Shown piece after piece: positions 1 through 7,334 of a stretch of 13,369 bases of DNA. Source of the stretch: CAZWES01 sp964632395 (GTDB lineage: Bacteria > Patescibacteriota > Gracilibacteria > Peribacterales > Peribacteraceae); contig CAZWES010000028.1 of the NCBI GenBank assembly GCA_964632395.1, forward strand, positions 1-13,369, written 5' to 3'. The position numbers were made by a program, and so were the translations under genes. The first letter of the stretch is position 1. Each line of letters starts with the position of its first letter. The notes under the pieces were generated by a model, which did no database searches, was not told the DNA's origin, and was given only the letters and a program-made list of their open reading frames with translations.

Positions 1-18
1 TAGAACCTAGAGGGGTCA

Positions 19-40
19 CCCCGGCATAGCCGGGGGTTTT
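19..40 (+). terminator. intrinsic terminator of a gene left of the window
   Basis: CCCCGGC (19-25) pairs perfectly with GCCGGGG (29-35) across a 3-nt loop and is followed by TTTT (37-40). This is a compact rho-independent terminator for plus-strand transcription entering from the left. The CCCC at 19-22 could also pair with GGGG at 12-15, so two mutually exclusive hairpins are possible. The hairpin lies only a few bases before the GTG proposed for the next gene. Confidence 0.7.
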
Positions 41-43
41 CTG

Positions 44-820
44 GTGATTAATAAAGAATCCGGCTTGGCATCTAAAGTAAGAGATTACGGGAGCTACATC
101 GGTACGTACGAGAGGAAAGAACCTGTTACAAAAGAGGTGGCAAAAGACGTTTTGGATATTACAAAAGGACTTATTTTGGATAGGGCTTCCAATCTTCCAG
201 AAGAGGGTAAACAAATCATTGCCTCGCTCGTTAAAAACGGCATGTCGGATGTGGCAACAACATTGCTTTCGCAGGATAAAATAAGAGTTACGAATGATAA
301 CAAGCTGGAAGCAGAAATGGATGGAGGCTCACTCATTGCATATTTTGATCACCACACGCCACACGTTCAGTGGAAAGACCCGGATGGTACTACATACCCG
401 CTATCCGAAAGACCGCTTTCGGTGGCGATAGATTTTGCAAAATCTAAGAAAATTAACGAAGAATTGGATGTTGATCTTTTGGAAGAATCTCATGACTTTA
501 ACAGGCAGCTTATGCTTAGAGTGGGAAAAATAGATATAACTGATAACGAATATATGAGAAGCGAAGAAGCTGAAGGTTGGAAGCGTATGCTCCGGGTGCT
601 CCTTGGTGGTAAAAAAGATGCTAAAGAGGAACGTCTTGCGCTGGAAGAATTGGGGGTAACCAAAAGCGGTCGATTGGATGTAGTTCGTGCTAAGTGGATG
701 GGAATGTATCTACGGTTCCTTCAGGGCACCGGGAAACTCGAATCCGTTGCATTTGATGACTTATTGGTTGTTACAAGGCATTGGGATGCGGAAAAGCAGT
801 TTGATATTCCAAAAGGTTAA
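44..820 (+). CDS. hypothetical protein, 258 aa, family not recognised
   Basis: I do not recognise this protein. It is soluble-looking and strongly charged, with no signal peptide, no membrane segment and no catalytic motif that I can identify. The first 75 residues look helical; a short segment near residues 95-120 (AYFDHHTPHVQW) is rich in His and aromatic residues; the C-terminal third is Glu/Lys-rich and helical. The start is uncertain. GTG at 44 directly follows the upstream terminator hairpin and has no ribosome binding site; a TTG at 65 or an internal ATG (residue 67) are alternatives. The frame is open up to a stop at 8-10. The gene ends 45 nt before the winged-helix/phosphoribosyltransferase gene on the same strand, and the palindrome in that gap suggests the two are transcribed separately. 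The long open frame with ordinary codon use supports a real gene; its function is unknown. Confidence 0.7.
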   Translation: MINKESGLASKVRDYGSYIGTYERKEPVTKEVAKDVLDITKGLILDRASNLPEEGKQIIASLVKNGMSDVATTLLSQDKIRVTNDNKLEAEMDGGSLIAYFDHHTPHVQWKDPDGTTYPLSERPLSVAIDFAKSKKINEELDVDLLEESHDFNRQLMLRVGKIDITDNEYMRSEEAEGWKRMLRVLLGGKKDAKEERLALEELGVTKSGRLDVVRAKWMGMYLRFLQGTGKLESVAFDDLLVVTRHWDAEKQFDIPKG

Positions 821-829
821 TTTTCCGGC

Positions 830-858
830 TTGCTATAGTTTATAGTTTACTGTAAACT
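830..858 (+). promoter_or_regulatory. candidate promoter of the winged-helix/PRTase gene
   Basis: TTGCTA (830-835) and TAAACT (853-858) are separated by exactly 17 bp. Each matches 4 of 6 bases of the sigma70-type consensus. The -10 ends 7 nt before the ATG at 866, so a transcript from it would be leaderless or nearly so, which fits the missing Shine-Dalgarno sequence. The -10 lies inside the palindrome at 838-864, so a bound repressor would block it. TATAGT at 834 and 841 are alternative -10 boxes without a good -35. Confidence 0.3.
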
Positions 859-864
859 ATAAAC
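838..864. promoter_or_regulatory. perfect 13-bp inverted repeat, likely operator
   Basis: GTTTATAGTTTAC (838-850), one central T (851) and GTAAACTATAAAC (852-864) form a perfect inverted repeat of 27 bp. It ends one base before the ATG of a gene whose protein begins with a DNA-binding domain. There is no U-tract, and the AT-rich sequence is a typical operator composition, so a dimeric repressor site (autoregulation) is more likely than a terminator. The left arm also carries a heptad direct repeat (TATAGTT twice). Confidence 0.6.
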
Positions 865-865
865 C

Positions 866-1849
866 ATGAAAACGGATACAGCTAACCGCATTTTGGCAAT
901 CATCAGGAAAAACGGTAGCGCTTCCCCAAGGGGATTGTGTGATGTACTTGGCATTTCGCCACAGGCAGTGCACCGCCAGCTCTTAAAATTGCAGAAAGAT
1001 GGCAGCATCAGAAAGCTGGGGGGCCCTCCAAAAGTGCGATATGCGCTGAGCAAGCAAGAAGAAGGTAAGCCAAAAGAGAAGTGGGCACCATCCGAAGCTG
1101 ACTCTAAATACTTGGAACAGAATTTCTATCTCATCACACCAGATGGCATGCCGCTCACGGGCACTGAGGCATTTGTCTACTGGTGCCACCAGCGTTCGTT
1201 ACCTCCTGAGAAAACACTCGGTGAATATAAGACTATTCGCGAGAAGTACAACCACTGCAGAAAGGAGCATCTCATTGACGGAATGCGAAAGATGAAATCT
1301 ACGTTCAAAACGGTGTACCTTGATGAGCTGTATTATCTGGATTTTTATCAGATCGACCGCTTTGGAAAAACAAAACTTGGAACGCTGATGCTTTATAGCA
1401 AACAAAACCAGGATGCAAAATTGATGTGCATGATTGCAGACCTTATTCGGGAACCGATTCATAATCTGATCCGGAAGAATGATTTTGACGCAGTCTGCTT
1501 TATACCTCCAACAGTCAAACGTACCGTGCAGTTTATGAACGAACTTAAGAAAAACCTGGCACTGCCGCTCCCGGTAACGACTCTAGAAAAAATCCGGACA
1601 AAGATCGTCGTGCCACAAAAGACTCTCACCAAACTGGAAGACCGTATTATTAACGCACAAACCACTCTGCATGCGCCAAAAGAAGAAGTCTCCTCCCGGC
1701 ATATTCTGCTCATAGATGATGCAATCGGCTCCGGGGCAACCATGAACGAAGCAGCACACATCTTAAAAAGAAATAATCATGCTAAAAAAATAACAGGATT
1801 AGGTCTAACAGGAAGCCCTAGTGGATTTGATGTTATTTCGGAAGTATAG
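866..1849 (+). CDS. winged-helix regulator fused to a ComF-like phosphoribosyltransferase domain
   Basis: The 327-aa protein has two recognisable parts. Residues 1-62 form a winged helix-turn-helix: a first helix (NRILAIIRKNG), the turn and recognition helix around residues 24-42 (LGISPQAVHRQLLKLQKDG), and a wing ending at VRYAL. Residues about 150-327 resemble the ComF/amidophosphoribosyltransferase fold: IPPTVKRT near 213, the PQKTL...R..N pattern typical of ComF (250-263), and the PRPP-binding loop LLIDDAIGSGATM (281-293). The middle section (65-150) is not assigned. This order recalls Bacillus PurR, where a winged helix is followed by a PRTase domain that senses PRPP, but the PRTase half here looks closer to ComF. 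A nucleotide or PRPP-responsive transcription factor is inferred; DNA uptake (as for ComF) is an alternative. ATG 866 is chosen because it directly precedes the HTH and follows the palindrome. The gene converges on a tRNA gene 8 nt away. Confidence 0.75.
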   Translation: MKTDTANRILAIIRKNGSASPRGLCDVLGISPQAVHRQLLKLQKDGSIRKLGGPPKVRYALSKQEEGKPKEKWAPSEADSKYLEQNFYLITPDGMPLTGTEAFVYWCHQRSLPPEKTLGEYKTIREKYNHCRKEHLIDGMRKMKSTFKTVYLDELYYLDFYQIDRFGKTKLGTLMLYSKQNQDAKLMCMIADLIREPIHNLIRKNDFDAVCFIPPTVKRTVQFMNELKKNLALPLPVTTLEKIRTKIVVPQKTLTKLEDRIINAQTTLHAPKEEVSSRHILLIDDAIGSGATMNEAAHILKRNNHAKKITGLGLTGSPSGFDVISEV

Positions 1850-1857
1850 AGTCTGAA

Positions 1858-1944
1858 TGGTACCCAGGGAGAGACTCGAACTCTCACAGGATTGCTCCTA
1901 CTAGCTCCTAAGGCTAGCGCGTCTACCAATTCCGCCACCTGGGC
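1858..1944 (-). tRNA. tRNA-Leu (anticodon UAG), CCA encoded
   Basis: On the minus strand a complete class II tRNA folds. The acceptor stem pairs GCCCAGG with CCTGGGT (one G-U at the first pair), followed by discriminator A73 and an encoded CCA. The anticodon stem pairs CTAGC with GCTAG around the loop CTTAGGA, giving anticodon UAG, which reads CUA and CUG-type Leu codons. The long variable arm (AGGA/TCCT) and A73 are leucine identity features. The T arm is GAGAG/CTCTC with loop TTCGAGT. It is 87 nt long and converges with the regulator gene to its left. Confidence 0.96.
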
Positions 1945-1976
1945 ATTGTTGTCACAGAGCTTATTTGCCAGCATAA

Positions 1977-2005
1977 CTTATAACAAGGCTCATTTTATAG
2001 GTGAA
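1977..2005 (-). promoter_or_regulatory. candidate promoter of tRNA-Leu
   Basis: On the minus strand TTCACC (2005-2000) and TATAAG (1982-1977) are spaced by 17 bp, matching 4/6 and 5/6 of the -35/-10 consensus. Initiation would fall near 1970, about 25 nt before the mature 5' end of the tRNA. This lies in the 150-nt AT-rich gap between the aspS stop and the tRNA, in which I see no gene. Confidence 0.4.
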
Positions 2006-2094
2006 TTTTGGTTACTTTTGTGCATTTTTCACATATAAAACTCGCAAAACGGTTCTATCCGCTCCATAAGTTCAGAAATTTCATAGCAACCACA

Positions 2095-3855
2095 TCATTC
2101 AACCACCTTAACCCCCAATTCCTTAAGCTGCTTCCCAAGTACCGAGGTCGGTGCCCCAAGCATCAGATCTTTAGCCTTCTGGTCCTTTGGATATGCGATG
2201 ACCTCGCGGATGTTCGGCTCATCGCAGAAGATCATTGCAACCCTATCAAACCCCCAAGCAATGCCGGCATGCGGCGGTGCACCGTAGGAAAATGCGCGTA
2301 GCATGTGGCCAAAGCGGCGCTCAGCTTCCTCATCAGTTATTTTCAAAATATCAAAAACACGCTTTTGCAGATCCCGCTCATGGATACGAACAGAGCCGCC
2401 AGCAATCTCAAATCCATTTAATGCGATGTCGTACGCATCTGCCTTTACAGAAAGTGGATCTTTTTCCAGATTTTCCAGATATTCATCTTTCGGACGAGTG
2501 AATGGATGGTGCATTGCTGCAATTTCACCGGTCTCTTTTTCTTTCTCAAACATCGGAAAATCCGTGATCCATGCGTAAGAGAAAACTTTTGGATCTATGA
2601 GCTTCTGGCGTTTTGCGATTTCGATTCGAACTGCACCGAGACTTTCGCATGCCGTTCTAAACTCATCGGCAGCAAACAGGATGATGTCACCCTTTTCGCC
2701 GCCCACAGCTTCCACAATTTTCTTCGCAAGATCATCGCCAAGCTTGCTGACAGGAACTCCATCAAGTGAATCCCCCACTTTTATCCATGCCAAACCTTTC
2801 GCACCATAAATTTTCGCAACTTCTTCGAGTTCATCAATTTCTTTTCGGCTCATTTCCGCACCACCAGAAACTTTCATTGCCTTGACCACTCCCCCATCTT
2901 TGACAGCATACGCAAAGACTTTGAATCCGCATCCATCACAAAGCTCTGTGACATCCGTGAATTTGAGCTGATCGTAACGCAGATCCGGCTTATCACTGCC
3001 ATACGTATTCATCGCCTCTTCGTACGTCATTCGCGGGAACGGTGTTTCTTTTATTGTGACATCGGGCCGCAGCTCCTTTGTGAGTGATATCAATGATTCT
3101 TCGGTTATCTGAAGAACATCATCAGCCGATGCAAATGACATTTCCAGGTCAACTTGTGTGAACTCAGGCTGACGATCTCCGCGCTGATCTTCATCACGAA
3201 AGCAGCGCGCAAGCTGCATGTAACGATCAAACCCCGCAATCATACTCAATTGTTTAAGTTGCTGGGGGCTTTGCGGCAAAACATAGAACTGGCCGTGATA
3301 AAGACGTGAGGGGACAAGATATTCACGCGCACCTTCCGGCGTACCTTTTATTAAAATCGGAGTTTCTATCTCCACAAAATCCCGGTCATAAAAAAATCTG
3401 CGGACTGCCTGCAGCAGCTTGTGCCGCATGACGACATTTTTCTGCATTCGCTTACGGCGAAGATCCAGATACCTGTATTGCAAACGCAAATCTTCCCCAA
3501 CATCTTTTTCCTGATCAATTTCAAACGGCGGAGTCTGTGCCTCGTTCAAAACTTCAACTTTTGATGCAAGCACTTCGATTGCACCGGTCGGATTATCATC
3601 ACGAGCCATACCTTCTGCGCGCGGGCGAACTTTTCCTTCCACTTTTAGCACCCATTCCGGCCTTACCTTCTCAGCCTGAGAAAAAGCTTCCTTGTTATCC
3701 GGATCAAAAACTACCTGTGTAAAACCGTAACGATCGCGGATATCTAAAAAGATTAGGCCACCGTGATCGCGTCGCCTGTGGACCCAGCCACATAATATGA
3801 CTTCGGATCCTTTGTGATCTATCCGTAATTCACCAGCGGTGTGGGTGCGGAGCAT
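2095..3855 (-). CDS. aspS: aspartyl-tRNA synthetase, bacterial type, probably non-discriminating
   Basis: This 586-aa class II synthetase charges tRNA-Asp with aspartate in the cytoplasm. All bacterial AspRS parts are visible: the N-terminal OB-fold anticodon-binding domain (1-105), class II motif 2 (FRDED at 219-223, then RQPEFTQVDLE), the GAD insertion domain (about 285-420, with GSDKPDLR at 286), and motif 3 (GIAWGFDRVAMIF, 531-543). The C-terminal AYPKDQKAKDLMLGAP is typical, and the length matches the family. Residue His31 in RRRDHGG and Gly82 correspond to the positions that separate non-discriminating (His, Gly) from discriminating (Leu, Asn) enzymes, so it probably also makes Asp-tRNA(Asn) for a GatCAB amidotransferase; that part is inference. 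It lies 27 nt downstream of the PBP gene on the same strand. No Shine-Dalgarno is visible; TAATAT about 6 nt before the ATG could be a -10 for a leaderless transcript. Confidence 0.96.
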   Translation of the reverse strand: MLRTHTAGELRIDHKGSEVILCGWVHRRRDHGGLIFLDIRDRYGFTQVVFDPDNKEAFSQAEKVRPEWVLKVEGKVRPRAEGMARDDNPTGAIEVLASKVEVLNEAQTPPFEIDQEKDVGEDLRLQYRYLDLRRKRMQKNVVMRHKLLQAVRRFFYDRDFVEIETPILIKGTPEGAREYLVPSRLYHGQFYVLPQSPQQLKQLSMIAGFDRYMQLARCFRDEDQRGDRQPEFTQVDLEMSFASADDVLQITEESLISLTKELRPDVTIKETPFPRMTYEEAMNTYGSDKPDLRYDQLKFTDVTELCDGCGFKVFAYAVKDGGVVKAMKVSGGAEMSRKEIDELEEVAKIYGAKGLAWIKVGDSLDGVPVSKLGDDLAKKIVEAVGGEKGDIILFAADEFRTACESLGAVRIEIAKRQKLIDPKVFSYAWITDFPMFEKEKETGEIAAMHHPFTRPKDEYLENLEKDPLSVKADAYDIALNGFEIAGGSVRIHERDLQKRVFDILKITDEEAERRFGHMLRAFSYGAPPHAGIAWGFDRVAMIFCDEPNIREVIAYPKDQKAKDLMLGAPTSVLGKQLKELGVKVVE

Positions 3856-3882
3856 GACGATATATTAACATTCTTGGTCGCC

Positions 3883-6800
3883 TCATTCACTCACAATCAC
3901 CTGAACCTCATCCTCCCCCTCATTCTTCGCTGCATCCACTCCCACGACTCGTATGACAGTTTCGCCCAAATCTGCATCCAATTTAAATGTGACCTGGAAT
4001 GGTGCAGATCTTCGCGTCGTCAAAAGTTGATCGCCTAGGAAAAATTGGGCCCGATCAACATATCCTCCAGGATCGCGCACCTCTGCGATTATCGTCACTT
4101 CTTGACCCAGTTTGAGAGTTGCACCATCCGGAGGCGCAAGAATTCTTACCTGAGGAATCCCCGCATCTTCTTGAAATGTGAATCGTACTGATTTGCTGAC
4201 CTGATTGAAGTACGAATCTATCAAAGTGACTTTAAGATTGTGAATACCTTCGGTCTCGAACCGGCGTGGCAGTCTTATCAATGGCTCAAGCGCTGAACCT
4301 GATAGTGCATTCGCAACAACTCTCCCATCAAGTTCATATTTGACTGAACGCACAGCGTTTCCAACAGTGAATTCGATTTGTGGACGGAATGATGGAGAAG
4401 TTGCAGTTCCGCCATGTGATGGAGAAAGAATCTTCAAAGTCGGTTTGACCAGACGACCCGGAGTCATATCCAGTTTGCACTCTTCGGATGGCGCAAGCGG
4501 AAGGGGCAACGGAAGGAATGCACCAGTCCCACGGAACTTTCTAATCGGCTCCCCATCCTCCTCATTCACCCCAATTACTTTCCAGAAAATTGATTCTTTT
4601 TCTTCTTCCATATTTATAGGCTCCATCAGATCAGGAAGCTTGCGACGTGAATGCACAGGGCTTCTGCTCAGATCTTGCGCCCAACTTTGGACGCCCTGCT
4701 CCCACAAAGGCCAGCGATCCGGAAGAGCGCTGCGTGGAGAGAAAAAACTCCCCGCTTCACGCGCTTCAATTGGACACTCGTCTGATGCGAGCAATCCCGT
4801 GAGCTTGTCGACTTCAATCTGCCTACATGCATCATCAAATTCTTTTGGTGCTTCTCCTTTGAAGAAAATATCCGCACTGCGCAGATTTTCGGGTGTGCAG
4901 GACGATGCGAGCTTTCCGGATAATTCTGAAATTTGAGCGCTTTCCAAATCTTCCGGAAGTTTGAATTCTGCACTTCCAGCTTCCATCTGCCTGTGTGCAG
5001 ATATCATAAATCTGCGCCAGATGGGACTTGCAGTATCAAGTCCTGCAGCTTTTACGTAGAGAGCCCCGCCAGAGGCATTCCCTGCCCATGCACCTGCAAC
5101 AAGATTTGCTGTGTATCCGATCGTCCACGTGTTATCTGGCTTTGAATCAATGCATGCCCCCTTGAAAGCCTGTGCTGAGCCTGTCGAAGCACGCTCAAGG
5201 CACTTGTTGCTCGTTCCGGTCTTCCCGGCAGTCCTGAAGCCTGGAATTGTGAGCTGATCGCGCCAGTAGCCTGCAGGACGTGCGGACTCGTCACTCAAAA
5301 TTGATGTAATCATCGCTGCAGCACGCGGATCCAGCACATCCTCTTCTTCTGGTTCTTCCTGCGCTGAGTAGAGAATGTTGCCATCACGATCTTCTATTTT
5401 AAGAATGGAGACGGGATCAATCGCTTTCCCGGATCTCGCAAAAGTAGAATATCCCTGAACCATCTCAAACAGCGGAACTTCTGCAGCACCCAAGGAAAGC
5501 GGCCAGCCGTATTCATACGGCTCACCGCGCGCCTCAGTCAATTCATCCCTGCGATCCCGAACTGTTGGAACACCCATGGAAGCCGCAAGCTCCACAATCG
5601 CATTCTCCCCGCCCGCAAGGAAGAATGACTTGGCTGCAGGAATGTTTCGCGATGCCCCGAGCGCCTTCCTGATCGTCAACGGTCCCATGAATCTGCTATC
5701 AAAGTTCTCCGGCTCATCATCACCGATTTTCGTTGGCACATCGTAAAGAACTGTTGCAGGCGAATATTCATTTAGGAAAGCTGCTGCATATGAAAATGGT
5801 TTGAAGGAGGATCCGGGTTGCCTGGGCGCCTGAACAATATCCACATTTCCATCGGTTGCCTCATCCCAGTAATCGCGATTGCCGACATATGCGAGGATTT
5901 GACCAGTTGCAGGATCAACAGCAAGAAGAGCTGCATTGTGCGCTCCGTACAAATCGATATTCGTCTGCCCAATTTCGTTGATGACGCCCTCTGCAATCTG
6001 CTGGAGAGCCCAATCGAGAGAAGTTGTGACTTTTAATCCCCCACTCTCCAAAAACCCCTCATCAAACTGATCACCAAATTGCTCTTCTATATTTTCGCGA
6101 ATCCACATTACAAAGTGCGGTGCGCGGATATTTTCACGTGCGCGTTCAAATGAAATTGTTTGCAGTTCCTCGAGTGCATTCTCTCTTTCTTCGGATGTGA
6201 TGAAGCCCTGATCCTGCATATTTTTTAGAACCTGATCCGTGCGGCCACCGATGTAGACAATATTTGAGCCTGATCCAAACGTTTCACCAACAAGCCCAAT
6301 CCAAAAATCATCATCCTTAATATCATTAATTGACTTTATCTTGCCCTGATCAAATCTCTCCTCACCTTTTGCTGACAAAGTCGTTCTGACATGTTTCCCA
6401 TACGGTGAAAGATATGAGGGGAGTTGAGGTAGCGCAGCAAGAATGGATGACTCTGCGAGAGTCAAACCCGAAGATGATTTTGCAAAATATATTTTAGAGG
6501 CCTGCTCCACGCCATGCGCGTTGTGTCCGTATGGTATGCGATTCAAATAAAGCTCCAGAACTTCATCCTTTGAATATCTGCCTTCAAGCTGACAACTCAA
6601 AACATATTCTTTGACCTTGCGTGTAATGCGCTTCTTGCGCGATCCAATGAGTGCATTCTTTGCAAACTGTTGCGTGATCGTGGAACCACCCTGCCCCCAC
6701 GAACCTCCAAGTACACTGAAAACATTGCGCCACACAGCACGGCCAAACGCACGCGGATCAAAACACCCACGCTCATAAAACCGCTCATCCTCAATCGCAA

Positions 6801-7137
6801 TCGTTGCCTGCTCAACATAATCTTTGATGTGACTGAGCGGAACAAGCGTGCGGTCTTCATCCCCATGGATTCTGTAAAGCTCAATTTCATTTCTATCCGT
6901 GATGATTGTAGATTCCGCAGCAAAAAGCGCTCCAACCTCATCTACATCTGGCAAGGTGATTAGGATGAAGGCGAAGTAGAGGATGAGCCAGATGAAGAGG
7001 GCTGCGCAGAGGAAAAGGGCTATACGAAAAAGCTTGCCTACAAGCTCCCCGGGTGACCTTGAAGATCTGACCCAACCCAAAAGCCCGTACAGACGCGCCG
7101 TCAAAAGTCTAAAAATGCCAACCAAGCGCGTTGGCAT
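3883..7137 (-). CDS. class A penicillin-binding protein (PBP1A-like) with C-terminal Ig-like domains
   Basis: This bifunctional peptidoglycan synthase polymerises lipid II and cross-links stem peptides at the outer face of the membrane. Numbering from the ATG at 7137 (1084 aa): a basic cytoplasmic segment, one transmembrane helix at about 37-61, then a GT51 glycosyltransferase domain with the catalytic Glu in AIEDERFYERGCFD (about 116), GGSTITQQF (150) and ELYLNRIPYG. The transpeptidase domain has SSFK (active Ser 443), SRN and KTGTS (Lys639). After it comes a linker and two beta-sandwich Ig-like repeats (about 920-1084, each with an ILSP/ILAPP start), which makes it longer than usual for the family. 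Oddities: the GT51 motif usually reads EDxxFxxHxG, but here His is Arg and Gly is Cys; a palindromic segment is inserted in frame right after KTG (5160-5200). The frame is open to an ATG at 7266 (1127 aa; another ATG at 7227). I prefer 7137 because GGTGG lies 4 nt upstream and the extension looks non-coding, but a palindrome spans this start, so it is uncertain. aspS follows 27 nt downstream. Confidence 0.92.
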   Translation of the reverse strand: MPTRLVGIFRLLTARLYGLLGWVRSSRSPGELVGKLFRIALFLCAALFIWLILYFAFILITLPDVDEVGALFAAESTIITDRNEIELYRIHGDEDRTLVPLSHIKDYVEQATIAIEDERFYERGCFDPRAFGRAVWRNVFSVLGGSWGQGGSTITQQFAKNALIGSRKKRITRKVKEYVLSCQLEGRYSKDEVLELYLNRIPYGHNAHGVEQASKIYFAKSSSGLTLAESSILAALPQLPSYLSPYGKHVRTTLSAKGEERFDQGKIKSINDIKDDDFWIGLVGETFGSGSNIVYIGGRTDQVLKNMQDQGFITSEERENALEELQTISFERARENIRAPHFVMWIRENIEEQFGDQFDEGFLESGGLKVTTSLDWALQQIAEGVINEIGQTNIDLYGAHNAALLAVDPATGQILAYVGNRDYWDEATDGNVDIVQAPRQPGSSFKPFSYAAAFLNEYSPATVLYDVPTKIGDDEPENFDSRFMGPLTIRKALGASRNIPAAKSFFLAGGENAIVELAASMGVPTVRDRRDELTEARGEPYEYGWPLSLGAAEVPLFEMVQGYSTFARSGKAIDPVSILKIEDRDGNILYSAQEEPEEEDVLDPRAAAMITSILSDESARPAGYWRDQLTIPGFRTAGKTGTSNKCLERASTGSAQAFKGACIDSKPDNTWTIGYTANLVAGAWAGNASGGALYVKAAGLDTASPIWRRFMISAHRQMEAGSAEFKLPEDLESAQISELSGKLASSCTPENLRSADIFFKGEAPKEFDDACRQIEVDKLTGLLASDECPIEAREAGSFFSPRSALPDRWPLWEQGVQSWAQDLSRSPVHSRRKLPDLMEPINMEEEKESIFWKVIGVNEEDGEPIRKFRGTGAFLPLPLPLAPSEECKLDMTPGRLVKPTLKILSPSHGGTATSPSFRPQIEFTVGNAVRSVKYELDGRVVANALSGSALEPLIRLPRRFETEGIHNLKVTLIDSYFNQVSKSVRFTFQEDAGIPQVRILAPPDGATLKLGQEVTIIAEVRDPGGYVDRAQFFLGDQLLTTRRSAPFQVTFKLDADLGETVIRVVGVDAAKNEGEDEVQVIVSE
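5160..5200 (-). repeat. palindromic repeat segment in frame inside the PBP gene
   Basis: CCTTGA (5160-5165) pairs with TCAAGG (5195-5200), and inside them GTGCT (5172-5176) pairs with AGCAC (5188-5192) around a GAGCCTGTCGA loop. On the coding strand it contains CTTCGACAGGCTCAGCAC, a type of dispersed repeat I know from many bacterial genomes. It encodes about 15 residues (ERASTGSAQAFKGA) between KTGTSNK and the conserved W-T-I-G-Y-T block, where other class A PBPs have a much shorter loop. It is seen once in this window, so repeat status rests on the recognised motif. Confidence 0.5.
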
Positions 7138-7165
7138 TTTCCACCGCTTCCACTTAGGCGCGTCT
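7091..7165. repeat. nested palindromic element over the PBP start region
   Basis: The outer arms AGACGCGCC (7091-7099) and GGCGCGTCT (7157-7165) are perfect inverted repeats. Inside them AAAATGCCAAC (7112-7122) and GTTGGCATTTT (7130-7140) form an 11-bp stem with a 7-nt loop. The inner hairpin is terminator-like in both directions (A-tract and T-tract flanks) and its minus-strand stem contains the ATG at 7135-7137 that I chose for the PBP. It may be an inserted element, a translation-control hairpin or a boundary terminator between the divergent genes. Confidence 0.55.
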
Positions 7166-7334
7166 CCTCTGCACGGAGCACGACGCTCGCTATACACATC
7201 CCGAGATGAGAATGGGGAATTAGGCATTCTGGAACATATTACATTAGCCAGACTTTTTCGTTGCATTATCTTTCAAGATCATCCAAACTTCCCTCGCGAT
7301 TCCGCTCATTTTGAGCGCTTAGCCCAAGAATCCC
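7138..7334. other. divergent intergenic region between PBP and rpsF
   Basis: If the PBP starts at 7137 this 197-bp stretch holds the promoters of two divergent operons. Visible structures are half of the palindromic element at its left end, a GAGC/GCTC mini-hairpin near 7179-7191, and a 6-bp hairpin CGCTCA/TGAGCG (7303-7317) in what would be the rpsF leader. TTACAT (7239-7244) and CATTAT (7264-7269) form a weak plus-strand promoter with a long 19-bp spacer. The leader hairpin and the preceding CCG could be the ribosomal S6:S18 autoregulatory site known from other phyla, but I cannot match that motif by eye. Confidence 0.35.

Noticed and set aside
1777..1974. 65-aa minus-strand open frame over the tRNA
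   Set aside because: It is the translation of the tRNA-Leu gene (the typical QVAELVDALALGASRSNPV pattern), not a protein.
2008..2301. 97-aa plus-strand open frame opposite the end of aspS
   Set aside because: It is antisense to conserved AspRS C-terminal codons and has no recognisable features.
4340..4936. 198-aa open frame on the plus strand opposite the PBP gene
   Set aside because: It is fully antisense to a gene with clear conserved domains and encodes a low-complexity Ser/Arg-rich product; it is a frame shadow.
7138..7266. 43-residue N-terminal extension of the PBP
   Set aside because: Its sequence is Arg/Ser-rich, partly encoded by inverted repeats, and unlike the cytoplasmic segment of the family; kept only as an alternative start.
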